Shown here: piece by piece, positions 1 to 6,336 of the stretch | How the letters are laid out: the number at the start of each line of letters is the position of its first letter | Position numbering within the stretch: position 1 is the stretch's first letter | Assembly (NCBI GenBank): GCA_015222115.1 | Contig: JADFUO010000264.1 | Coordinates: 1 to 8,003 of the forward strand | DNA length: 8,003 nt | Origin: Bacteroidota bacterium | GTDB taxonomy: Bacteria; Bacteroidota; Bacteroidia; Bacteroidales; JADFUO01 | Reading direction: 5' to 3' | Notes under the pieces: generated by a model | What the model was told of the DNA's origin: nothing | Seen by the model: only the letters and a program-made list of their open reading frames with translations | Database searches by the model: none | Program-made: the position numbers and the translations under genes

Positions 1-23
1 ATACAATCATAAATGCCTGCAAT

Positions 24-716
24 ATGAAAACAATAGGATTAATCGGCGGAATGAGTTGGGAATCTTCAGTTGAGTATTATAAAATAATAAATCAAGAAGT
101 TAAAAAAAAATTAGGTGGAGTACATTCCTGCGAAAACCTTATGTATTCATTTGATTTTGCCGAAATTGAAGAATTACAACATGCAGGAAAATGGGATGAA
201 CTAACAAAATTAATGATAAATGCAGCCAAAAAATTAGAAACTGCCGGCTCAGAATTAATTTTAATTTGCACAAACACAATGCATAAAATGGCTGAAGATA
301 TTGAAGCAAATATAAACATACCTTTAGTGCATATAGCTGACGCAGTTGCTGAAGAAATTAAGAAATCCGGATTAAAAACAGTTGGTCTGCTCGGAACAAA
401 ATTCACAATGGAGCAGGATTTTTACAGAAGCCGGATTGAAAAAAAATTCAATATAAAAGTTATAATACCAAACGATTATGAAAGGCAGATAGTTCATGAT
501 ATTATTTATAATGAATTGGTTGTAGGTAGAATTATTGAGTCTTCAAAAGAGGAATTCAAGAAGATAATTAAAAACCTCGAGTTAAATGGGGCTGAAGGAG
601 TAATTTTAGGTTGCACGGAAATACCATTGCTGATCAAACAGGAAGATTGCGATATTCCAATATTTGATACTATGACCATACATGCTAAAGCAGTGGTTGT
701 AATGGCATTGAAATAA
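24..716 (+). CDS. Aspartate/glutamate racemase family protein (YgeA-like)
   Basis: This is a cytoplasmic, cofactor-independent amino acid racemase of the Asp/Glu racemase superfamily. The 230-residue length equals that of E. coli YgeA as I recall it, and the N-terminus MKTIGLIGGMSWES is the family signature. The first catalytic loop reads ICTNTMHK with Cys82 and Thr83, and the second reads GCTEIPLL with Cys197. From memory, E. coli L-DER/YgeA uses the Thr83/Cys197 pair, so the L-Asp/L-Glu-type subfamily is favoured over a two-cysteine aspartate racemase. HIADA (103-107) and FTMEQDFYRSR (127-137) are also family-typical. The frame stays open to the left edge of the window, but ATG 24 gives the conserved family start. 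No Shine-Dalgarno is visible, which is normal in Bacteroidota. The substrate could be Asp, Glu, homoserine or another amino acid and cannot be fixed from sequence alone. Confidence 0.93.
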   Translation: MKTIGLIGGMSWESSVEYYKIINQEVKKKLGGVHSCENLMYSFDFAEIEELQHAGKWDELTKLMINAAKKLETAGSELILICTNTMHKMAEDIEANINIPLVHIADAVAEEIKKSGLKTVGLLGTKFTMEQDFYRSRIEKKFNIKVIIPNDYERQIVHDIIYNELVVGRIIESSKEEFKKIIKNLELNGAEGVILGCTEIPLLIKQEDCDIPIFDTMTIHAKAVVVMALK

Positions 717-726
717 CATAGCTTTG
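697..726 (+). promoter_or_regulatory. Candidate Bacteroidota-type promoter
   Basis: TAGCTTTG at 719-726 matches the Bacteroidota -7 element TAnnTTTG exactly. TTG at 697-699 (context GTTG) lies 19 nt upstream and matches three of the four bases of the TTTG -33 element. The predicted start would fall around 730-735, just after the racemase stop at 716, giving the gene at 850 a leader of roughly 115 nt that contains the repeat hairpins. The -33 part overlaps the end of the racemase gene. This is a motif match only. Confidence 0.45.
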
Positions 727-739
727 CAAATTAAAACAA

Positions 740-806
740 GTCTGAGGCTTCTACGGACTTCCTTCGGTCGTAAGGCTCCATACGGACTCCTTTCAGTCGT
801 AAGGCT
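740..806 (+). repeat. Tandem hairpin-forming intergenic repeat (two full copies, one partial)
   Basis: Two 26-nt units at 752-777 and 781-806 differ at only three positions and repeat with a 29-nt period. A partial copy of the unit's 3' end (GTCTGAGGCT, 740-749) precedes them. Each unit is an imperfect inverted repeat: TAC-G-GACT pairs with RGTC-GTA around a 6-nt loop, with one bulged G. One of the differences (A to G at the loop-closing pair, 795 versus 766) keeps pairing as T-A or T-G. In the first copy the stem extends outwards to GGCT / AGGCT with one more bulge. The units are about half G+C in an otherwise AT-rich gap. They resemble REP-like extragenic palindromes or a leader structure. 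No T-tract follows, so a simple terminator is unlikely. Confidence 0.8.
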
Positions 807-849
807 GAGGAAAAAACAGAAATAATAGGTTATAAAAATTTAATTCAAA

Positions 850-3087
850 ATGAAAAAATCAATAATCGTTTTAGCAACAATTCTAATAAGCTTTTCAGCA
901 AATTCTCAAAACCCAAATTCTGACGTAAAAACACAAAACGACGCATTCATTGAAATGATGGATATCGTGGGAATAACAGAAGATAACCTTGGATTTGAAC
1001 CCAAAGGTTACTGGACAAGATATCCCGACCCGAATGATATTCCTTACAAAGTTTTAGCTTTTAATGACTTGTTTGCCGAACCGCAAAATATCTATGATTT
1101 TGTAAAGGTAATGGCAAATTCTGCTGATATTTTTTTAAGTGAAAAATACTTAAAATCACATGGTGACGGATTATTAAAAGTCGGGTATTATTGTGGCATA
1201 CGAAATGCTACTGCCCAGTTCAGGCCTTATACAGCATCGTTGTGGGCAGAACTTGACTCTGATGAACCTCTGCTTAATGCGATAAAAGAAATATACACCA
1301 AAACCCGTACGGTTTACCGCTACAATGCAATGGGCGTGGCATCCGACTTTCCTTTGATTGAAAAAGACCTGCGCAAAGCTATTGAATCAATTCATCCTGA
1401 TGTTCAAAAATATGTTGCACGCACAGTGTTAAATCTGCTTGATGCCTACCACTTTTGTGAAATAGCAATGCGTAATGTGGATTGGAAAGATGCAAAAGAC
1501 TGCTGGCGAATCCGTCATCTCGGCGAAACACAATTTGACGGACTGGAATATTATCCTCAATTAGAAGATGCTGCACAAAATATTGATATGAATTCTATTT
1601 ATTATGCGGGAATGAAATTGCTTCAAACTTCCGAAAGATTAGCAGATTCATTACTTTATCTGAAAAAATCAAATAAAGCCATTAACTGGAAAAACCAGAA
1701 CCTGAATGTAATTACACCAATCGGCAGAATAGTTATTTCAGGAACAAAAGATGATAAACATCAATACTCCGATGCTTTATTGGTTGTTGATATTGGCGGT
1801 GATGACACATACTTTGGGGCAGTTGGTTCAACACCATCTTTGGATATTCCTGTTTCGCTTACAGTTGATTTGCAAGGTGATGACAAATATAATAATGAAG
1901 ACGAATTTCTACCCTCGCAGGGCGCTGCTATTTTCGGTGCGGCTATGTTGCTTGATGTATCTGGCAACGACGAATATAAATCAAAACGACTTTCGCAAGG
2001 AGCAGCTATGCTGGGAATCGGCATACTTGCCGATATGGAAGGTGATGACACTTATGATATGTGGACTTCCGGGCAGGGTGGCGCTTATTTCGGGATTGGA
2101 CTCGCAATAGATAATAAGGGTGATGATAAATATACGATCTGGGGTGACGGTCAGGGATATGGCGGTGTGGGAGGAATCGGTACACTAATAAACCGGACAG
2201 GCAATGACCATTATTGGGCAGAACCCTTTTCAAAAAATGTATTTCGTCCCGATTATCATTCAAAAGATGGCAAATTAAATTATTCGTATGCCCAGGGCTG
2301 CGGTGTGGGACGACGTGGTGATATTACCGACGGACATTCATGGGCAGGTGGAATGGGAACAATTATTGACATTGACGGTGATGATATTTATGAATCGGCA
2401 AACTGGTCGCTCGGCTGTGGATACTGGTATGGAATAGGATTTGCTTTCGATGGAAACGGAAATGACAAATATTTGAGTGCAAGCTGGACACAATCTGCCG
2501 GGGCTCATTTCTGTATCGGTGTATTAATTGATGAAGCCGGCAATGATGAACATATTTGCTGGGAAGAACAATCAAACGGTTTGGCTTTTGGGCATGATTA
2601 TACAATTGCTCTTTTTCTTAATCGTGGAGGCGATGACTTGTATAAATTGAAAAACGACGGTCTGGGCTATGCCATTAATAATTCACAGGTATTATTCATT
2701 GATACAGAAGGTGATGATAAATACATAACTGCAACCGGCAAAAGCACAAATCTCGGAAGAAAGGAGGAAAATATTTCAAAAAGTCATAATTATGGTGATA
2801 TGAATATTGTTCATAATTCGCCCAACAGCGTTTCTATTCATTACCTTCAATCAGACCAGATTTGCTTTTTTGCTGATATTAACGGAAACGATTCTTATAT
2901 TAAAATGGATTTTGAAACAGGTGAGAAAAGTGATGATATCCGTATGAAAAATGGTACGGAATTATTTTCCCCACCGGTAGAAGAAATAAAATCATTGAAG
3001 AATAAACGATATTTTGGATTAGGAAAGGATTTTACAAATTGGGGTGGAGTGGAAATTGAATATTTCAGGGATAAGAAAGATGATTAA
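850..3087 (+). CDS. Exported GDD-repeat solenoid protein of unknown function
   Basis: I do not recognise a named family. The 745-residue product begins with a signal peptide (residues 1 to about 20: MKKS, hydrophobic core IIVLATILISF, then SANSQ), with no lipobox cysteine. Residues about 30-280 look mostly helical, with aromatic- and Leu-rich segments, and match no domain I know. Residues 311-683 hold twelve copies of a motif of the form D-x-x-G-[D/N]-D-x-[Y/H], with the Gly at 317, 343, 372, 398, 424, 451, 510, 537, 564, 594, 621 and 679. In the best-conserved units the motif alternates with QGAAxxGIGxL-type segments. Spacing is 26-30 residues except for two gaps of 58-59. This suggests a beta-solenoid with one acidic, possibly calcium-binding turn per coil. 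No T9SS C-terminal domain is visible, so a periplasmic location, or export by another route, is inferred. The MDR gene follows after 3 nt. Confidence 0.85.
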   Translation: MKKSIIVLATILISFSANSQNPNSDVKTQNDAFIEMMDIVGITEDNLGFEPKGYWTRYPDPNDIPYKVLAFNDLFAEPQNIYDFVKVMANSADIFLSEKYLKSHGDGLLKVGYYCGIRNATAQFRPYTASLWAELDSDEPLLNAIKEIYTKTRTVYRYNAMGVASDFPLIEKDLRKAIESIHPDVQKYVARTVLNLLDAYHFCEIAMRNVDWKDAKDCWRIRHLGETQFDGLEYYPQLEDAAQNIDMNSIYYAGMKLLQTSERLADSLLYLKKSNKAINWKNQNLNVITPIGRIVISGTKDDKHQYSDALLVVDIGGDDTYFGAVGSTPSLDIPVSLTVDLQGDDKYNNEDEFLPSQGAAIFGAAMLLDVSGNDEYKSKRLSQGAAMLGIGILADMEGDDTYDMWTSGQGGAYFGIGLAIDNKGDDKYTIWGDGQGYGGVGGIGTLINRTGNDHYWAEPFSKNVFRPDYHSKDGKLNYSYAQGCGVGRRGDITDGHSWAGGMGTIIDIDGDDIYESANWSLGCGYWYGIGFAFDGNGNDKYLSASWTQSAGAHFCIGVLIDEAGNDEHICWEEQSNGLAFGHDYTIALFLNRGGDDLYKLKNDGLGYAINNSQVLFIDTEGDDKYITATGKSTNLGRKEENISKSHNYGDMNIVHNSPNSVSIHYLQSDQICFFADINGNDSYIKMDFETGEKSDDIRMKNGTELFSPPVEEIKSLKNKRYFGLGKDFTNWGGVEIEYFRDKKDD
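1798..2898 (+). repeat. Coding region of twelve GDDxY-type protein repeats
   Basis: This stretch encodes residues 317-683 of the exported solenoid protein. The motif variants are GDDTY, GDDKY, GNDEY, GDDTY, GDDKY, GNDHY, GDDIY, GNDKY, GNDEH, GDDLY, GDDKY and GNDSY. Spacings in residues are 26, 29, 26, 26, 27, 59, 27, 27, 30, 27 and 58. The two long gaps are a little over two periods. Each could hold one degenerate coil plus a loop, for example residues 456-509, which keep YAQGCGVG and WAGGMGTIIDI. The DNA copies are diverged, so this is an old protein repeat and not a recent tandem duplication. Confidence 0.85.
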
Positions 3088-3090
3088 AAT

Positions 3091-4116
3091 ATGGATAAAT
3101 TTAATATTCCCAATAAAATGAAAGCTGTTATTTTACCTGCATATAATTCAAACATTATCAGGGCTATGCTGACTTTAAGGATTGAAGAAAAGGATATTCC
3201 AAAACCCGGCTCAAATCAGGTGCTGATAAAGATAGAAGCAGCTCCCTGTAACCCTTCGGATATTGCATTTATCAGAGGGTTGTATAATATCAAAAAAACA
3301 TTACCTTGTATCCTGGGCTTTGAGGGCAGTGGTACAGTGGTAGATGCAGGAAATGAGGCACAACGTCTTTTAGGTAAAAGAGTAAGTTGTTTTGCAAAAG
3401 AAAATAGCAATGGAACCTGGGCAGAATATTTTATTGCTGAAGCAAATAATTGTATTATAATAAAAGAAAAAATGGATATTGACCAGGCAGCTTGTTTTTC
3501 AATTAATCCATTTACAGCTTACGGACTTCTTGATATTGCTAAGCAAATGCACACCAAAGGAATTATCCAGAATGCTGCATCAGGACAAATCGGGAATTTT
3601 ATACAAAGTATGGCTAAAAAAGAAAATATTAAAATTATAAATATTGTCAGGAAAGATGAACATATTAAGCTTTTGAAAAAAAGAGGAGAAGAATATGTTT
3701 TAAATTCACAAACAGAAGATTTTGAGGAGCAACTAACAAAACTTGCTTATGAAATCAATGCTGTTACAGCATTTGATGCTGTTGGCGGAGAAATTACAGG
3801 ACAGATTATTAATGCAATGCCGCCCGGTTCAAAAACAATTCTTTATGGTGGTTTATCAGGCCAACCTGTTTCAGATATCAGCACATTAGAAATTATCTTT
3901 AAAGATAAAACCCTGACAGGTTTTAATCTTAATGAATGGGTCAGAGAGATTGGTAAAAAAAGATTTAATGAAATTTCTTTAATTTTACAGAACATGATTA
4001 TTAGCGGTGAAATCCGAACAGAAATTCAGGGAAAATTTAAACTTGAGGATGTTGTTAAAGCTATCAGGCAATATATCACAAATATGTCAGAAGGGAAAAT
4101 ACTTTTTAAACCATAA
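3091..4116 (+). CDS. MDR-superfamily NAD(P)H-dependent oxidoreductase, enoyl-thioester reductase-like
   Basis: This is a 341-residue cytoplasmic medium-chain dehydrogenase/reductase. The N-terminal GroES-like part has PCNPSDIAFIRGLY (52-65) and GFEGSGTVV (76-84). The zinc-ligand GHE of alcohol dehydrogenases is GFE here, so no catalytic zinc is expected. The Rossmann part carries QNAASGQIG (160-168) and FDAVGG (228-233), and the protein ends GKILFKP. Several stretches recall mitochondrial MECR/Etr1 enoyl reductases: NPSD...GLY with Tyr65 where I recall their catalytic Tyr, INPFTAY (138-144), IIQNAASGQIG followed by IINIVR (182-187), and GFNLNEW (277-283). The reaction is therefore probably NADPH-dependent reduction of an enoyl thioester, enone or quinone; the substrate is unknown. 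ATG 3091 lies 3 nt after the previous stop. ATG 3118, which starts MKAVILPA, is a reasonable alternative start because family members often begin that way. Co-transcription with the upstream gene is likely. Confidence 0.87.
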   Translation: MDKFNIPNKMKAVILPAYNSNIIRAMLTLRIEEKDIPKPGSNQVLIKIEAAPCNPSDIAFIRGLYNIKKTLPCILGFEGSGTVVDAGNEAQRLLGKRVSCFAKENSNGTWAEYFIAEANNCIIIKEKMDIDQAACFSINPFTAYGLLDIAKQMHTKGIIQNAASGQIGNFIQSMAKKENIKIINIVRKDEHIKLLKKRGEEYVLNSQTEDFEEQLTKLAYEINAVTAFDAVGGEITGQIINAMPPGSKTILYGGLSGQPVSDISTLEIIFKDKTLTGFNLNEWVREIGKKRFNEISLILQNMIISGEIRTEIQGKFKLEDVVKAIRQYITNMSEGKILFKP

Positions 4117-4159
4117 GCCAGATAAACTTGAAAAAACAAATTACAATATTCAAAAAATT

Positions 4160-4759
4160 ATGACACCTCAAAATAAGAAGATAGGTTTATTTTTCGGGTC
4201 ATTCAATCCGATTCATATCGGGCATTTGATTATTGCCGACTATATGGTTGAATTCACCGACCTGTCGCAGGTATGGTTTGTAATTTCACCTCACAATCCG
4301 TTAAAAAAGAAAAAAACCTTACTTGCCGATTACCATCGCCTTGAGCTTGTGAATATTGCCATTGAAGACAACCCAAATCTGAGAGCTTCCGATATTGAAT
4401 TCAGACTCCCCAAGCCATCTTATACTATTGATACTCTCACTTATCTGCATGAAAAATATCCGCAGAAAGAATTTGCACTAATTGCCGGAACCGATATTTT
4501 TCCAACTTTCCACAAATGGAAAAATTACAAGGAAATTCTTAAACAATACGAAATTTACGTTTACAACCGCCCCAATTACGAGATGGGTATTTATAAAGAC
4601 CACCCTAAAATAGAAGTATTCAATGCACCGTTAATGGAAATATCATCAAGCGTTATCCGCAAAGCAATCAGCGAAGGAAAAAATATTGAATACATGCTTC
4701 CCGAAAAGGTTTATAAATATATAAGGGAGATGCATTTTTATGAAATGAGTCAGTATTAA
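4160..4759 (+). CDS. nadD: Nicotinate-nucleotide adenylyltransferase
   Basis: This enzyme transfers AMP from ATP to nicotinate mononucleotide to make deamido-NAD, a cytoplasmic step of NAD synthesis. The 199-residue product has the nucleotidyltransferase signature GSFNPIHIGH (13-22). It also has SPHNPLK (43-49), the substrate-site segment PSYTIDTL (86-93), GTDIFPTFHKW (110-120), and the C-terminal ATP-binding ISSSVIR (161-167). Length and order fit bacterial NadD. The reading frame is open further upstream to ATG 4007, but that extension would overlap the MDR gene by 110 nt and adds 51 residues unlike any NadD. ATG 4160, 43 nt after the MDR stop, puts the signature at the usual distance from the N-terminus. 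The next gene starts 16 nt downstream, so transcriptional coupling to it is probable. Confidence 0.96.
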   Translation: MTPQNKKIGLFFGSFNPIHIGHLIIADYMVEFTDLSQVWFVISPHNPLKKKKTLLADYHRLELVNIAIEDNPNLRASDIEFRLPKPSYTIDTLTYLHEKYPQKEFALIAGTDIFPTFHKWKNYKEILKQYEIYVYNRPNYEMGIYKDHPKIEVFNAPLMEISSSVIRKAISEGKNIEYMLPEKVYKYIREMHFYEMSQY

Positions 4760-4775
4760 TATTATAACACAAATC

Positions 4776-6290
4776 ATGAAAAAATTCCTGCTTTTATTGA
4801 TAATCACATCTTTGATAATTAAATTTTCCTATTCACAACAAGTAAACGGTGTAATTCTTTCCGACACAGCAAATATTACAATTGTTAAATTATGGGGTAC
4901 ACATGAAGAAAGGGGATTTGCGTATGGTTATCTTCTCGGTGAAAAAATTACCAATGTAGTTGAAGATTACATTATTCCACTTTTTGGAATTTATTTGCCG
5001 GCTGCAAGAAATATAATTATTGAAGAGCAGGACCTTGTGATTGATTCGATTTATAAAGAAGAGGCAGCAGCAATAGTTGCAGGCATGGACTCAGCAGGTA
5101 CAAATCAGGCAGATATTGATTATATTGACGTGCTGGTTTTTAATTCATTCCTTGACATTGCAAAATTACTTGGAGTAACATTCAGGGATTCGCCAATGGG
5201 TTGTTCAAGTTTGATGGACTGGGGTAATGCAACTTCAGGAACTGATTTAGACGGAAAATCGGTTATTTCAAGACATTTGGATTGGGACCCTGCCTCAGCT
5301 TTAGTTTCCAATCAAATAATGGCTATTCATATCCCTTACGAAGCAGATGAGCAGCCATGGCTATTAATAGGTTTTGCCGGACATATATTTGCTTTATCAG
5401 GACTTAATGAAAGTGGATTATCCGCCTTTATGCACGTACTTTCCGATTTTTACGGAAGCGTACAGCATAACAAAGCTTATGAGCCGATTTGGCTTACAAT
5501 TAGAAAATTTCTTGAAAGCACCGATTTTAATAATGATGGAACAAACAACACCCAGGATATGCATGATGCTGTGAATATTAACTCTAATGGATATGCTGAC
5601 GGATTTATAATTACTTCTCTTGCCCCTTCAATAGAAACTTACGACAGTCTCATCGCCCTTGTTGCAGAACTGGCACCTCAAGCACCGTATCTTACTTTCA
5701 GGTCAAACAGCTATGAAGATATTATCCCCGGCGATAATTTATATGCAGCCAACTGGGAAATAAAAAGAAACAATCATAATCATTATTGCACAAGGTATTA
5801 TGCTATCAGTTATGCTATTGGCGACGGAATAAACATCAGTTCAACCGAAAACTGGAACCTGATGAAAAATTATTCTAATGCTGGCTTGGGAAATATTCAG
5901 TTTATGCAGGTAATCCCTGAATTTCAAATTTTAAAACTATCAGTACACAGAAACGGTATGCCGGCTTACCTGAATAATCCTGTTACTTACGACCTGAATT
6001 ATTTATTTTCCCCAATAACTAATATAACAGAAACACCTCAATTTAAAAATTCTATTAATATTTATCCTAATCCGGCAACCACAAACATTTATCTGGAATA
6101 TGACTTTAGTTCAGAAAATCCGGAATATTTTATTTATAACTTACAGGGAAAATTTATTAAATCAGGTAAGTTAAACATAAATCAGCCTCCACAAATCAAT
6201 ATCAGTAATATTGATGATGGAATTTATGTATTAAAAGTACTTGATGGAAATAAAACTGATAGAATAAAATTTGTTAAGCAAATTCACTAA
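4776..6290 (+). CDS. T9SS-exported C45-like Ntn acyltransferase / amide hydrolase
   Basis: This 504-residue protein begins with a signal peptide (MKKF, hydrophobic core, cut near SYSQ-QVNG). HEERGFAYG (43-51) matches the N-terminal R-G-x-x-x-G region of the acyl-CoA:6-aminopenicillanate acyltransferase/C45 family. MGCSSL (141-146) supplies the expected Gly-Cys autocleavage site with Cys143 as nucleophile. ISRHLDW (164-170) corresponds to the family's GRNLDW segment. Such enzymes cleave or form linear amide bonds and mature by self-cleavage. Residues 427-504 form a Por-secretion tail, with INIYPNPATTNIYLE, YNLQGK and DGIYVLKV, so the protein should cross the outer membrane by T9SS and be released or anchored. 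A dockerin/EF-hand-like loop (250-261) is inserted in the enzyme part. The true substrate is unknown; acyl amino acids, lactam-type compounds and peptides are all possible. The transporter gene follows after 43 nt. Confidence 0.88.
   Translation: MKKFLLLLIITSLIIKFSYSQQVNGVILSDTANITIVKLWGTHEERGFAYGYLLGEKITNVVEDYIIPLFGIYLPAARNIIIEEQDLVIDSIYKEEAAAIVAGMDSAGTNQADIDYIDVLVFNSFLDIAKLLGVTFRDSPMGCSSLMDWGNATSGTDLDGKSVISRHLDWDPASALVSNQIMAIHIPYEADEQPWLLIGFAGHIFALSGLNESGLSAFMHVLSDFYGSVQHNKAYEPIWLTIRKFLESTDFNNDGTNNTQDMHDAVNINSNGYADGFIITSLAPSIETYDSLIALVAELAPQAPYLTFRSNSYEDIIPGDNLYAANWEIKRNNHNHYCTRYYAISYAIGDGINISSTENWNLMKNYSNAGLGNIQFMQVIPEFQILKLSVHRNGMPAYLNNPVTYDLNYLFSPITNITETPQFKNSINIYPNPATTNIYLEYDFSSENPEYFIYNLQGKFIKSGKLNINQPPQINISNIDDGIYVLKVLDGNKTDRIKFVKQIH
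5523..5558 (+). other. EF-hand/dockerin-like calcium loop inside the Ntn hydrolase
   Basis: Residues 250-261 read DFNNDGTNNTQD. Asp1, Asn3, Asp5, Gly6 and Asp12 fit the canonical 12-residue EF-hand loop, and the DxNxDGxxN pattern is that of dockerin-type loops. Only one copy is present, whereas a true dockerin has two. A structural calcium site in the exported enzyme is the likely meaning. Confidence 0.55.
6054..6287 (+). other. Type IX secretion C-terminal sorting domain (Por secretion tail, type A)
   Basis: Residues 427-504 of the Ntn hydrolase. The domain opens with the hallmark YPNPATTNIYLE, continues with YFIYNLQGKFIKSGKLN, then IDDGIYVLKVLDG, and ends with a basic IKFVKQ. This is the roughly 75-residue beta-sandwich that directs Bacteroidota proteins through the outer-membrane T9SS and is removed by the PorU sortase. 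It implies that the organism has a T9SS encoded elsewhere. Confidence 0.92.
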
Positions 6291-6306
6291 CCTCAATTAT
6301 AAAATT

Positions 6307-6336
6307 TATTTATTTTAGCCAATCCTAAAATAAATG
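6307..6336 (+). promoter_or_regulatory. Perfect inverted repeat overlapping the transporter start codon
   Basis: ATTTATTTTAG (6308-6318) and CTAAAATAAAT (6325-6335) are perfect reverse complements around the 6-nt loop CCAATC. T6307 and G6336 add a wobble pair. The right arm therefore contains the whole ATG at 6334-6336. In RNA this would bury the start codon; in DNA it could be an operator for a dimeric regulator. Only one pair is G-C, so the stem is modest in strength. No T-run follows the right arm, so it is not a typical intrinsic terminator. TATTTTAG (6311-6318) is also one base from the TAnnTTTG -7 element, but no -33 element sits at the proper distance. Confidence 0.6.

Noticed and set aside
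92..406. 104-codon frame on the - strand
   Set aside because: It lies fully antisense to the well-conserved racemase gene and shows no recognisable domain.
740..806. CRISPR array
   Set aside because: The repeats are separated by only 2-3 nt, with no spacer-length unique sequence, and no cas genes are present.
1751..2110. 119-codon + strand frame inside the solenoid gene, with 96- and 85-codon antisense frames nearby
   Set aside because: All lie within the strongly supported exported solenoid protein. Their products have no recognisable motifs, and the repeated codon pattern of the GDD units keeps other frames open.
1798..2898. RTX calcium-binding toxin repeats
   Set aside because: The GDD motif recurs every 26-30 residues, not every 9, and lacks the GGxGxDxLx nonapeptide arrays. 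No type I secretion gene is nearby.
5523..5558. Cellulosome dockerin module
   Set aside because: Only one loop is present instead of two, and it lies within the enzyme domain. No cohesin or other cellulosome gene is nearby.
6307..6336. Rho-independent terminator for the Ntn hydrolase gene
   Set aside because: The stem is nearly all A-T, has no following T-run, and its 3' arm contains the next gene's start codon.
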